This document shows positions 11,757-23,696 of a stretch of 64,000 bases of DNA, piece after piece. The DNA comes from Mesostigma viride. Its lineage: Eukaryota; Streptophyta; Mesostigmatophyceae; Mesostigmatales; Mesostigmataceae. A program made the translations under genes and the position numbers. The DNA lies in assembly GCA_009746045.1 (NCBI GenBank), contig RPFO01001283.1:1-64000 (forward strand). Reading direction: 5' to 3'. The stretch's first letter is position 1. Every line of letters begins with the position of its first letter. The notes under the pieces were generated by a model. It was not told where the DNA came from. It searched no databases and saw nothing but the letters and a program-made list of their open reading frames with translations.

Positions 11757-14700
11757 TTAGACAGATAGACCGACTTGACAGTCAGCATTCATGAGCTTCC
11801 TCAGTACATTGTACTGGGCTGGGGCCTTGTGTGGCAGCTTTGTCAATGCATCAGCAGGGTTCTCCTCGCCAGGGATATGCTTCAAGTCAACCAAACTGGC
11901 CAACTCCTTCAGCAACAAATAATCCAGGTCCCGGCTCTGGCCAGCTGCTTGTGAACAAACTGGACCATACCCATGCTGTCTGTTAGCAACAACGTCTCCA
12001 TCTGCAAGGTCCAAGGGGTAACTGAAGCCAGCTCCAGCATTAACTCCTTTATGTACAGGCTGGACTGGATCCCCTCGCATATGGCCCTGCATTCTGCCAC
12101 ATCTGAACTGATACAGACCCTCTTCTGCAGTCTGCTGTACCAGCTGAACAAACTTGCCCTGCTCTGATAAAAAGCAAACAGAGCAGCAGATCTCCCCCTG
12201 ACCTTGGTAACCTGGCGAGCATCCATGGAACTGTCAACAAAGATCTCCAAGGTGATAGGCTGGGTAAAGTCAATCCCAGACAAAATCAGATCAGGGGTAC
12301 TCTCCACCAACCGGGCTATGACTCGAGGCTTCTCATCCTCAAGCACCTCATCAGGCATTCTGCTATGGACCATCAAAGACGGACCACAGATGCTGGCAAA
12401 CCAGGCCCACATGCCTCTCAACTCAGGTCCTGCAGCCTGGGTGATCTTCTCTGGCAAGGCCTTCACAATGGTCTGTTTATAATCTCCTCCAGCCTGAAGC
12501 CTGATACTCCACTCCCCGTCCCTCCTGAACAGGGTAGCCTGCATTCCACAGAACACTACAGGCTTGTTGGGCTCCTGCCACAGCTCCTTGCCCAGTGAAA
12601 ACTTGCCACTGATGACAGGAATAAACTTCTTCAGCCAGGTCGTGGGGGCTAGCAAATGCAGATCATCTCCATGCAAACTAGCATACACTGGCAGACCCTC
12701 CCATTGGGCCAGCAGCAAACAGGGATCAACTGAAGACACTCTCAAGCCACACTCACTGATCAGAGCTTCCTGCAGCGTGAGTCTCCAGATGATTGGGCTC
12801 GACCTGAGTCCTTCCAGGCCCTTCAGAATAACCAGGAATTGTTGATGCAGCTCCAGCTTCCAGATGGCAGGCACCTCAACACAGTAAGGCTCATCCTGCT
12901 TCCACACCCTCCTGGCCACTTCTGGATCAGATTTTAAAAATGCCCTCTTGAAGTCCAGCAGCACTGATGACATAGCTGCTCCCCTGTTCAGCAACCCCAC
13001 GTAGAGACATAGCAAAATTCTCCATGTGTCGTGTAGCATCCCTGGCGTGTATAGCTCCTCTCCTGGCAGACTCCCCGTGCCGTGATACTCATTCAGGACA
13101 GGCCTGACATGGGGCACTGATACCTCATCCACAACCTTCCTCTTCAGCACAAATCTCAAAGCAAGCTTCCTTGATGCTGGGGGACGTCTGTCTGTTGGTG
13201 CAGCACACTCAAACTGCAACCACTCCTCCAATGCCTTGGAGAAGGCGAGCTTCCAAGCCTCAAACAAAGTAGGCGAGCTCATCTCTTGGACCAGCTGGTC
13301 ATATGTCAAAGGAGAGTGTGCAGCAAGGCTCCTGTGAGTTATGCCAATACTGCTGGGGTGCAACACAGCTGGAATCACCAAACTGGCCGCTGGGGGCACC
13401 TCCCCTTCATCCCATTTTACACCCTTGACCGGCTTGGCCCTGCACCTGACTGGAAATGTTGTCCTGAAATTTTCTAGGGGAATCATCCCCCAGCCATCTC
13501 TTCTCAGAGCTGTAGCTCTGATAGAAATCCCAGGATTGCCCAGAAAATTCTGACCCAAAATCACAGGGCCATCATAGTCCTCTAGGACAAGGAAGGTCAC
13601 ATCCACACCCATGACAGGGGCAGTAACCTCTCCCAACACCCTTAGATGCGTCCTACCACTGAAATCAGACACCCAGGGGCAACTTGGTTCTCCGACCAGC
13701 AGTTCTCCTGTATGCTGAGGTCCCATGACAGAAACCTGTGCATTGGTATCTATCTCCATGGCAGCTACCTCAGGTTCATCCAACTGGACAAGCTTGGACA
13801 CCTTAGGCTCCTTCTTGGCTCTTTGCAAAGCCTGTACAATATCTGATAGACGCACACCCCTAGGCCTGGTGTCGGGCCGTTCCGGAGGTGCAGCCTGTCC
13901 GCCTGCTTGCCCAACCACCGTATGTGAAGGTACCCCAGGGGCCGGGCCAGGGTCACCCTGAGGGCTCGATACAGCTGTAGCACCCTGATCAGGAAGCTCC
14001 ACGTCACCCCCGCCTTGTACACCAGCGGGCACCTGGAAGAGGTCTCCTTGATTACCTCCCCGGGGACGGATCTTTGACCAGGACAGACGGTGCACTGCTT
14101 GGGAGCCATCAATGGCCACCCAGCACTTATGGCCAGCGGCTTCTACTCGGGTCACCACCCCATCATGCCAGCTGCCACGTTTCCCTGGAAAGCTTGGTTC
14201 CTTCCACACAACAACCTGTTGTCCAACGTTAGGTTCTAGGACACTCCAGCCCTTGTCTTTCTGCCTCAGCTTGAGGAACTTGGCCTCTAGCTTCTCCTTC
14301 CATGCCTGCTCAGCATCAGCTGGCAGCATCCTGGTATGCAGCATAAGAGGATTGATGGCAATGTCACCAAAGAACATGGGAGTCCTCAGGTTCAGCCTGT
14401 CCTCCACAGAACGTAGCCATGCAGATGTCACAATGGCAGATGACGTCCTTGGAATCCTCTCCACCAGCAGCACAGTCTTGATCTCTTGGATGGCTCTCTC
14501 CACCACCCCTTGCTGGCCGTGGCTCTCCCTGGGTGTAATCAGCAACTCTGGAAACTCTGGCAGGTTCTCACAGCACTCAAACTGAATGTCACACTGCAAC
14601 AACTCCAACCCAGGGTACCTGCTCCTTGTCAACTTCAGAGCAGCAATCAATGTAGGCTTCTCCATGTCAGGCAGGATCTCTAGGGTCTTGTACTTGGTAT

Positions 14701-15313
14701 ATCTGTCCACTGCCACCAGCAGCTTCAAACCCCTGATTCTCTGAATATCTACCTGCACATGGCCTGGCTGCAAAATAGGAGTCCTGGCATGAGACTGCTT
14801 GGGCTTTCTAGCAACTAGCCTGCACTTGCAAGCTTGAGCAACCTGTTGGCAGATGGAGTACAACTCACTTCCTCCCAGCCGTCTAGCAACTTGCAAAGAC
14901 TGAGCTGCATGGCCAAACATGGTATGCAACCTTGAGGCAATGTCATACAAGAGAGAAAACCTTTTATTGTCATTATTAGCACTCAAGGTATGTACAGATC
15001 CCTTATGTACAGGAGGCACCAGGGTCGTGCCTGTCAGACTGTCTCCAGCCCTATCCTCATCCTGACCATCCTGTGCCAGTCCTGCACGGTCAGAATGCTT
15101 CTGAGATCCACCTGGGTCCACATCACCAGGTCCTACCTCAGGCTCAGCACCGCCATGGCGGGCACGTTGGCGAGTAACCACTGCAGCTACAGCTGGCATA
15201 CTCTCTGTGGTAACCAAGCTTGCCCCATCGTGTCCAATAGGCTCTTTCACTAGAGCATGGGGCTGCCCCTCACTGCTGTCACTAGCAGCTTCATTACACA
15301 CCCCTGGGGGCAC
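11757..15313 (-). pseudogene. Inner copia pol: integrase, retropepsin-like, RT, RNase H
   Basis: A 1134-codon open frame (15313 to 11909) continues after a one-base shift near 11925 to a stop at 11757. N to C, by approximate residue: integrase zinc-binding part (LHTMFGH, later ACKC; 130-180), integrase core (VQVDIQ, LLQCDIQ, GVVERAIQEIK; 190-290), and a basic tail. Then comes a retropepsin-like block (AMEIDTNAQVSV, VILGQNFL; 500-610), reverse transcriptase (LDFKRAFLKS, LHGDDLH; 690-940), and RNase H (IFVDSS, SSDVAECRA, LLTDS; 1030-1110). Copia elements normally place protease before integrase; here it follows. Protease DTNA and RT HGDD are variant catalytic boxes. The first in-frame codon is not ATG, so the start is uncertain; gag-pol readthrough or frameshifting is likely. 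Confidence 0.85.
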
Positions 15314-15346
15314 CCTCCAGGGTTCAGGGATGTGTGCAGGCTCAAG

Positions 15347-16530
15347 TCAATGATCAGCAGCCTTGCCCTTGCCCTTGTCCTGGGATGGACCAGCCTTGTC
15401 CTTGCTGCCACCCTGAGCTGGCTTGCTCTGACCTTCCTGCCTCAGGTACGAGGGACACTCATTCCTGAAGTGACCCTTCCCCTGGCAGAAATAACATTCC
15501 ACCTGACTGATGTCCCGTGAGGTCCCACTGCTGGGCCCAGCCTTGGGAGGACCACCCACCCTCTTGAAGTCAAACTGGGACTGTGGATGTCCCGACTTCG
15601 GCGGGGTCCCCCGTCCAGCCCTTCTGTCACGCCCCCTCCTGGACCTTCCTCGACCCCTTGAAGAGGTCTCAGGCCCTCTCGAGGGCGCTGGGCCCCCGTG
15701 GCCCGATCCCCTCATGGACTTAACCGTGGGTTCAGTGGCCTCCTCATCACCTGACGAGGGCGCTTACCACCCACGTACTTGCCGCTGAAACACTCATACA
15801 ACTGGTCCGTCATGGCTGCCCAGCCATGGACCTGTCGCATGTGGATGGTCACATTATCCATGGTGACCGGATCCAGCTGCAGCGACTTGAGAAAGTCGCC
15901 CATGGCCATCCGATCTGCGACGAAGAAGCCCTTGGCCATGGCGTCCTCCCTCAGCTTGACGAAGTCTTCAAAGGCGTGGACCACTAGCTGCCCCTTGATG
16001 GGCTTGTAGTCCAGGTATTCTTGCTTCAGGTGGGACCCATCTATGGTCCTCTTGTCACTCAGGAACACCTGAGTCGCGTCATAAACGCCGCCCAGGTGTC
16101 CCCCGCCGCGTGTCGCTCCCGAACAAACTTGAACAGCCGCCTCGCCGACTGCCGTATGTAGGCACTAGACGCCAGGATGCGAAGCTTGTCACCGTTGTAT
16201 ATCTCCGTGTACAAGTTCATGTCCTCTAACATCCTCTCAGCATCCCGGGGCTGCCAATTGTCCTTGATGGACTGAAACTGGCCTAGCACCGCGTACCCCT
16301 CAGCAACGGTGGTCGCTTAGGCGCCGCTTGATCTGCGGCTGGCGCGTGCTGCCGCCCTGCGATCCTTGGCTCTGATTATCTGGCACCTCAGCCTGGTCTC
16401 CCAGCGCCTGGCCGTCCCCGCGTCCATCGCGTCCACCGCGTCCATCGCGTCCATCTCGTCCATCCATCCCAGCGCCGCGCCGCGCGAAGCCCATAAAGCC
16501 CGCTTGTTGGTTGATAGCTCCATCATCCAT
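15347..16530 (-). pseudogene. Inner copia gag with CCHC zinc knuckle
   Basis: It starts at an ATG at 16530 with a Gly/Arg/Asp repeat region (MDGRDGRDGRGG). Helical capsid-like segments follow around 16289-16059 and 16068-15712. A Ser/Arg-rich stretch comes next, then a zinc knuckle CYFCQGKGHFRNEC (CX2CX4HX4C). Two or three one-base shifts separate the segments. The knuckle, the position between the upstream ORF and pol, and the basic C-terminus fit a nucleic-acid-binding Gag. Confidence 0.75.
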
Positions 16531-16632
16531 GATGGCCTCTGTTCAGATCTGCTACAGCCAGCCAAGTGGCCAAGCAGCAATTAAAGCAATATAAGCTACT
16601 GAACAAGAAAGGAAAGTGCCAAGTGTTACCAC

Positions 16633-17551
16633 TCAGGCAAGACCACCACGGCTGGCCCCAGGCGCGTCCTGGTTCTCCTTGTCGCTGTCGTCGTCGCTGT
16701 CGCTCACCACAATCAGCTCTGGTACCCTGCTACCTGCTGCGCCGTCGTCGACCCGCTGTCGGCCCGCGATGACTGAATCGTCACCGTTGGTATAGTAGAC
16801 AGGTGACAACCCGTCGTTGGCACCCCGCGGATTGTATCTTGGCACCTCGTGGTCGCCAAGTGTCTCGTCGCCTAGCCCAGCGACACCCCCTGCTCCCACC
16901 TCAAGGTCACTATCGTACCCAAGAGGTGCAAACTCTTCCCAACGCGTCACACGAACGCGAAGGGGCGGGGCAGTTCCTGAAAAGGAACTCTTACTCGCTC
17001 CGGAAACCTGCCGACTCTTGCGCGCGCTGTCCTCCGGTGATGGCTTCCGCTGTCGCCCCGACCTCTGCAAGCCGCCTGTGATGCTCCGCTCCGCGTCGTT
17101 CACGCCTAACTGGCCCCGCTGCAACACCCTCGTCGCCGATGCCGCCTGCGAAAGCACGTGGTACTCCCGCACCCGCTGCTGTCGGTACAAACTCGTGTCG
17201 CCCTGCGCCAGCTGCCTCCGCAACCTCGCCTCGCCTTGCCGCCAACTCCGTCCGCACTCGCTCAGCTACTGCTGTAATCACCGTCTGGATGCCGACCAAC
17301 CCGTGAAGCTCCTGCTCGAGGTCGTCGATGCTCCGGTGCTCCGGAATGACGATGGTTTGTACGTGTCGCAGAATTCGCTCCCAATCTTCGACCTGGTCGT
17401 CGACGAATTGCACGAAGCTGCGATTAACAGGCGGACGATCTGCAAGCAATAAAGATAGATCCCGAACGACACGACGCAATTCAGGCGAAATCGAACCCCC
17501 AGCAGACTGCCGAAACCGGAAATCCTGCTGCCGTTGTTCTTCCTGCACCAT
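16633..17551 (-). pseudogene. ORF upstream of gag in inner copia, unknown function
   Basis: An ATG at 17551, 93 bases inside the 5' LTR, opens a frame with predicted helical content (ELRRVVRDLSLLLADR, WERILRHVQTIV). After a frameshift it continues to an acidic Ser/Asp tail (VVSDSDDDSDKENQ) ending at 16633. It could be the N-terminal half of Gag or a separate leader protein. I recognise no family. Confidence 0.55.
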
Positions 17552-17644
17552 TCACCACCGGACGAGCTCCTCGCGTCGTCAACGCTGCACACCGCAACCG
17601 GCAACGACCCTCCTGGCCGTTCCGCTGAGACTGGTTGTAATTTG

Positions 17645-18341
17645 AGTTAACGTTCTTAGCACACGCAATGTGAAGGATATGGTTGCAATGCAGCAATGTG
17701 TGAATATGGTTGGAAACGGAGCTTTGTTAAAATCGGATAATGTTACAGCGCTCACACACTTGAGGCTTGTACACGCGCTTGCCAAGTCAAGGCACAACAC
17801 GTGAGGCGGGCTCGCAAGAGATGCCCATTTGGCACTGGCCTATTGTTTATATACTTGTGCACTGTGCTTGCTAGTCCTGAGCAGCCTAGGAGGCCTGCTC
17901 AGTAATAACACCCCGGTACAGTATTCACTACCTGTACAGCGCCCAGCTCCTATACAGTAGGTCTGCCATACAGGCACAGTGACCACAGAGCACAGTCCAC
18001 AGTGACTATTGCATCTGCACCTAGAAGTCCAGGACTAAGCCTGCGGTACCAACAGACCACAGGTTAAGGTTCCTATTTCCTGCGTACGACGTATTAATCC
18101 AATATACCGTCGTAGGTACAGCACCTAATTCCTGTCAGCCCAGGAATTACTGTCGACCCCATATGTCGTCGGCAAATATTCACGTCCGACTTAGAAGAAC
18201 AGCCGGCTCGCGCTCGCGCGCGACCGGGAAGTCGGAACGCCATAACTTTCTTTATACTTGTCGGAATGAACTCGTTCCGGTGCCGCTGGAATCGCAGAGA
18301 TATGCCGAATCAGGATCACGCCAATGCGCTTGGCGTTAACT
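17645..18341 (-). repeat. 5' LTR of inner copia
   Basis: A 697-bp partner of the LTR at 9522-10223, with the same AGTTAACG...CGTTAACT ends, followed by the right copy of GATGA (18342-18346). Confidence 0.93.
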
Positions 18342-18346
18342 GATGA

Positions 18347-18955
18347 CTTGATGTGCTCTCTTTCCCGCAATGTCATGTGTAAGTACATTTCTGCCTCCCC
18401 TGGGTTGGTCTTACATGGGGTGGACTATGAGCGGCCTATTCACTTGTCCGCGTATTGTGATAGCAGTTTGGATAGTGCTAATATCTCTAAGCTCCGTGGG
18501 CGCTGTGCTGCTGTGGTGCTTTTGAGTAATTCTGCCTGCACTGTCCATGTCCCTGAATCTTCCCCTTCACCCTTTGCGTGGTTTTCTCGCCGTTACATCG
18601 GCGGGTGTATGTGGGTAGTGACACTGCAGAGGCTCGTGCCTTCTGCGAGACTGCTGAGGAGTTGATGTATTTCCGTGCGGTTCTTCGGTGGTGTTTGAAG
18701 TTTTGCCGTGTCATTCCACAGGTTGATACCACCATCTTCACGGATTCGCAGTCGCTGATTGACTTTTTGGCTGATCCTTATGCGCGCACGCGCAAGCTCG
18801 ACTTCCTTCGTGCCAAAGAATATAGTGATGCTGTTTCGCTGTACCATGTTCGCGACAATGATAACATTTCAGATGCTTTGACCAAGCTGTATGCCAAGGC
18901 TAGGCCTCAGTATGACAAGCTTAACATAGTCCGAGATTCCTCGGCGCGACGCTAG
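18347..18955 (+). pseudogene. Outer copia RNase H domain (after the inner insertion)
   Basis: This continues the outer copia pol that stops at 9521. It carries the RNase H catalytic positions of copia elements: LSAYCDSSLD, SDTAEARAFCE and IFTDSQSLIDF, then RDNDNISDALTKL near the end. One frameshift near 18600 separates the two halves. The stop at 18953-18955 ends pol. Confidence 0.85.
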
Positions 18956-20836
18956 ATGCCGTTCACAAGATTCCGTCGCAGCAAAGATGCTGACGGCGCG
19001 GCGTCCACACTAGGATTTAGGGTACTGAGTAGAACTACACAGTACAACTCCCACGGCCAGCGACCGCACGGCCCTGCGCCCCAACCCTGCCTGACAATGA
19101 CGACCGCGTTACTACCACATCTGACCGCTTAACCTCCCGATGCTGCCAGCTCACCTCCCAGCCAAGGGGGGGGTTCCCCCCCCCTCCCACCCCCCCCTCC
19201 CACAACCAAGACCAGACCCCCTGTCTCCCAAGTCGCTCCGGGTCACATTACGTTGCCACAATTGTGACTCTTCCATCTACCTTTTCCCACAATACAATCC
19301 ACCAATGTCACAGCCTAGCTACGACGTTTCGTGTGTCCCGTCCCTGTCCACCCAAGTGCTGCACAACCGACCACCTACGGACTGTACATTTTCACAGCCA
19401 CACCACCACGAATGCACAACACGCCACAGCCCCCCCCCCACACACACTGACACCCCAGGTGCCCATGCACCCCGCCCCACTCGGGCATGCAGGTGACAGA
19501 ACGGCCACGAACCCGACTACGCCGACTCACGTGGGCGGCCCCGCCCCCAGTTAAGTGCCCCGCAGCAGCAGTGTCCATGTGGGAAGCTAGCGATGGTACC
19601 GCATGGTGAGCTGGGGGTTTATCAACACCTGATAGCACGCGCTAGCTGCAGCTAGGAAGCATAGATAAGACCTGTGCCAGTGACAAAGGAGTACCCCTCA
19701 GCTAGATGCCTTGCCCACGTGCTACCGTTGTCTGTCCACCTGCCGCCCCATATAAGTGTGCCCCACATCCATGCCACCCATCACCAAGCCGTGCGTCGCA
19801 TATGCCTCACGCATACAGCAACATTGCAACTCCATCCTACACCACTAATTGAACAAGGGATTGTATTGCTGTAAACAGCGGTACGGCCCAAGAGTACGAT
19901 GCCCGCAGATCCTAGGACATGTCTGCTAGTCCTCGTGCCGCTCTAGACGGGCCCACAACATGTTGGCGTAAACACACCCCACCCTGCTAACTCCCCCCCC
20001 CCCCCCCCCGTCGCGGGCTCCCTCCTTCAGGACATCCACCCACATCTACGTGACGGACACCCCCATGCTATCCATAACGGCCCACCTGACCACGGACCCC
20101 CGCCCCACCACGCCGCCCCACGCCACCCGCCCTCCCAGCACATCACACGCCTCCAATTACCAAACCCTACGTTGATTGTCTAATCACCAAGAAAATGTCC
20201 TCAAATGAGGACATTTTTAAGCATGGATACCATTTGTAATAACTAACACATGTCAACAAATCCATGGGTACGGTATGGAACCATGTTCATTTATGATAGG
20301 TTCAAGAGTTGCAATGCTTAACATCGATCCATGAATATATGCTCATTGTATAATTGTTTACGATTTATGAATGCAGGGGGGTCGCTACGCGAGTGACCAA
20401 ATAGCACTCAAGTCAACAATATGCCAAGAAAGAAGGCATGGCCAGGTCATGGCTGGTCCTGAAAATGCACCCAGGGTGCCCACAACATGTCTATGTTACA
20501 CCCTCGCAGTCCTAGACCCTGCAGCCTGCCAGGGGGGGGCACAAAATGTAACCGGCAGCCAGGGACCATGGTGCAGGTCAAACAGCAGGTGTAAAGCTAG
20601 CTCAGTCCAAAGAGTGAAATATGAAGCAAATACTTGCCAAGGTTAGGTCCATGATCGTTAGTAGAGGCTCGGCTGCCACCACGGTGCTAAACCATGATGA
20701 TGAGCCCTTACATTATATATGAAACATATACTGCAAAGAGGCACAAGTTGTAACACAAGCACAATGTAAACATGACAAGCTCAAGTTTCCAAGCCAGTCT
20801 TGATCACTTGTACATGAGTTGAAGCATTAGAAACAT
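18956..20836. other. Unassigned C-rich region
   Basis: No credible gene. It presumably holds the 3' region and perhaps the LTR of the outer copia, but no second copy exists to define ends. Poly-C stretches lie at about 19167-19205 and 19985-20010. A perfect hairpin GTCCTCAAATGAGGAC sits at about 20197 and recurs at about 23072. Confidence 0.5.
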
Positions 20837-21134
20837 ATGGGCAACATACCAGCAAGCCTTGAAAAACTTCTCAGCAACAAGGCAGTATATATGTGTGGTG
20901 CCCTTTGTCCTGGAGGAGTTTGGGGCCATGGGGCCCCTGACCTCCGCCTTCTTCAAGGAGTGTTGCCGGCTCCGGGAGGACCGGCTGGACCTGGAGGGCC
21001 AGCGGGCCCCATGGTCGGCGCGGACCTGGACGTCATATTGGCGTCAGCGCTTGTCGGTGGCGCTGACTCGGGCCATGGCTGACATCATGCTCCGCCGTAC
21101 GCGGGCTGATTTTGCGGTGCAGCAGGGCTATTAG
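20837..21134 (+). pseudogene. C-terminal remnant of a retroelement-type protein
   Basis: A frame ending at 21134 encodes VPFVLEEFGAMGPLTSAFF followed by an Arg-rich tail with a WxSYWRQRLSVAL block. This resembles the ends of large retroelement ORFs in algae and oomycetes as I remember them, but I cannot name the family. The stop is followed by an AT-rich 3' tail to about 21280. Nothing upstream extends it. Confidence 0.35.
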
Positions 21135-23118
21135 GTTCGGCTCCCGTTAGGCGTTTCCATTGGTCTTATCGTAGTATAGAGCTTTGACATGGCTCTGTAT
21201 ATAGGTTTATAGCTGGGCGTTTGCTTTGGTTTGAGTGATTTCACTCTGCTGTAAGTAATTATAATTTTTTAATATATGTGTCGAATCAAACTACCACATC
21301 GCAATTAAGCACATCGACTTCTACTTGCTGCTGTTTTGATAACGCAAGGCCGTTTACCTTTTCAGTGACGCATTGGGAAAAAAAAGGACTGCCCAGCAAA
21401 CTTCCGTTATTCCCCGTGTCAAATATCTAGCGATGTTTCTCTACTTTTGTCACGCATTATGTTATCACGCATTATATGCGGGGAAAATTGACGCCGTCAG
21501 CTAGGTGTTTATTTACACGACTTGTTGTTGGGTTTGCATCCCTATTGATTGCACCCACAGGTCGTTGACTAACTTGATATCATGTACAATGTTTGAGTGT
21601 ACTAAAATCCGAATGATGTTGCTCGGAATACAGCAAGCGTTACCTGTCAGCACCGTTACAGGTGCCGTAATTTACATCGGCTCTCTCCGGATCAGATCAG
21701 GTCCGCAGTTTGTGGTGCCGCCCTGGAGGCGATAGGACTTTGAGCCTATCAGACCACACACACAATGTACCATGATGTGGACAATAGATTACAGGCTGCA
21801 AAGTCGTTATTATCTAGTGTTCTTTCCGTGGTTGTAGAGACACTAAGCTGCAGTGCCGTCAGATGTAAATCAACGGTGCATAATGCATTAGCCGCCACTA
21901 CTTTGTGTGCCTAGAGTTGTTTGCTTGCTAGCCGTGTGTGGCCCCGACCCAGTGTTGGTCGTGTGACCCTGCCCAGTGTTGGCATTGTCATTTGCCCTGG
22001 CCCAGTGTTGGCTATGGTAGACTGCGCCCAGTGTTGGCCGCACCGTGTTTTCCACTCTCAGTAAACGTATTTTAATGTACAAGAAGTCTTTTCCATACAC
22101 TTGTGCAATATCTGGGTCATAACAGGCAAAAGATCTTTCCTCCGAGCCCCGGTTTCTGACACCCCGGACATAAGCGTAATCAAAACCACGAAGTTGGGCA
22201 TTGAAAGCAACCGGAATTGTCACGTCTGCGGGAGTTACAGGTTACAATGCGCTTAACACGCTTACTTAGAACGATGCGGTTGAGAAGGACAGTCGGAACC
22301 TTGTTCTTGACGTGCGCCCAGGCCGCCAGCTGCGCGGGCCAGCTCAAGAAATATATATTAAAGGACGGTGACGCGTGGGAAGCACCCAGCCTTGCGGCAA
22401 AAGAAAAATATGGCTTGCGCTCGCCCTGGTTTTCGCCAGGCGCGACTGCGACATCACGACGAAAAAATAGAGACTCTTTGACGCATGCAACTGGCCAGGT
22501 CCCTCTTTTTCCCATGTCGCCCATAAGCCCAGAAGCGTACCATAACCGCCCATACTCGCGATATCAATCCGCAGCGCCTGGGCGGAAAAATAAATTGTAA
22601 AACCGAACTGCGAACTGACCTAATATGCGATCTACGTAGCTCTCAGATTTTCTTCAACAATGCCAAAATCTGTTCATGAACAAAATTTTCGACATATACA
22701 AAGCACATGCACTTGAAGAATAGCATATTCGAAATCACTAGATGACTATCTAAAATGCTGTCTTCGTCCGGGGCAAAATAATGCCGGCTATAACATTCAG
22801 GCAAGCCTCGGAACTGGCACGACCCCATAGCTAGCCGCCACTCGACAAAACACTCGACTGCATTGCGATGTTCTTGCTGTTGTAGGTACATTTCGTCGCC
22901 TCATATTTTCCAGGTACGGTCGACCCCTGTCGACCCCAGGGCGGGGGCTTGGCGCGCTCAGTACCCGGCCTATCCCAGTTTCGCGCCAAAACCCACCAAG
23001 TGACCCTAGGACCAAATTTGGCGCCAAAACCGCGCCCCTGACCCCCCCCGTCTCAAACGAGGACTACAGTATGTCCTCAAATGAGGACATTTGGTTTTTG
23101 GACATGAACTAACCCCAT
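21135..23118. other. Unassigned region with short repeats
   Basis: No supported gene. Four spaced copies of CCCAGTGTTGGC (or CCAGTGTTGG) lie between about 21945 and 22040, and a GTCCTCAAATGAGGAC hairpin lies at about 23072. Short frames at 21888-22223, 22217-22600 and 22643-22891 show no recognisable motif. Confidence 0.5.
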
Positions 23119-23123
23119 GCACC

Positions 23124-23696
23124 TGTTACGTCGCGTAACAATTCGTTGTAGTTACGGACGTAAATTAGGTCTTTTGCCTCAGTTGTCCCTAGGTTTACGT
23201 TTAGGCTCCTACCGGGACATTATTGTCTTCGTAACAGTACTGTGGTACATTGGGTGCCGTTGGGCGCCGCGCCGCGTACTTTACTAGTGGTCCTGATCCT
23301 TTGGTAGAATGTAGTGGACCAGCGTGCATCAGTAGATGTAGTGGACCAGCGTGCATCTGTAGGCGAGGGCCATGTCGGCCCGAGCGTGTTGGACCGTTGG
23401 TGACCATTTATGCGTGTTCTACCCCTTGTGTGTGCACTCGGCGTGTGTTAAATGAATTAACACATATAGGCTTGGGTCACGGCAGTGTAGTTGTGTTTCC
23501 TTCCTCTTTTCCTGGAGTAAACGGGTTTTGGTAAATGGTTGTATGGCGTATTATAGTAACACTTACGTTAATGCATTGAGATCAGCTCCGTCACGTTCGT
23601 CTTTCGCCAGAGGTTTGAGTAGAGGAGGCCTGACCAGTATAGGTAGTATCAGGCCCATTAGAGGTAGAGGCGGAGGTAGATACCCGCGGCGTAACA
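23124..23696 (+). repeat. 5' LTR of gypsy-1
   Basis: A 573-bp LTR, TGTTACG...CGTAACA, containing a direct duplication of a 27-bp segment (GTAGTGGACCAGCGTGCATC core) near 23310-23360. TGGTTCCGGAGG just after the LTR is a candidate primer-binding site and can also fold as GTTCC-GGA-GGAAC. Confidence 0.95.

Larger units (their letters stand above)
9522..18341 (-). mobile_element. Complete inner copia-like LTR retrotransposon
   Basis: An 8.8-kb element in minus orientation, flanked by the 5-bp duplication GATGA (9517-9521 and 18342-18346). LTRs of 702 and 697 bp both begin AGTTAACG and end CGTTAACT. The minus strand carries an upstream ORF, gag with a zinc knuckle, and a long pol. A purine-rich tract (AAGAAAAGAAAGGATTGG, minus strand) abuts the 3' LTR at 10224. 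Removing the element rejoins the outer copia between RT and RNase H. The LTRs are highly similar, differing by a few small indels, so insertion is fairly recent. Confidence 0.93.
6981..18955 (+). mobile_element. Outer copia-like element, 3' portion, split by inner copia
   Basis: Coding sequence for integrase, retropepsin-like, reverse transcriptase and RNase H domains runs from 6981 to 9521 and resumes at 18347. The gap is exactly the inner copia element flanked by GATGA. The 5' end is replaced by the chromovirus LTR ending at 6980, which cuts the integrase upstream of its second catalytic Asp. No LTR of this element could be identified, because no second copy is present for comparison. Confidence 0.88.
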
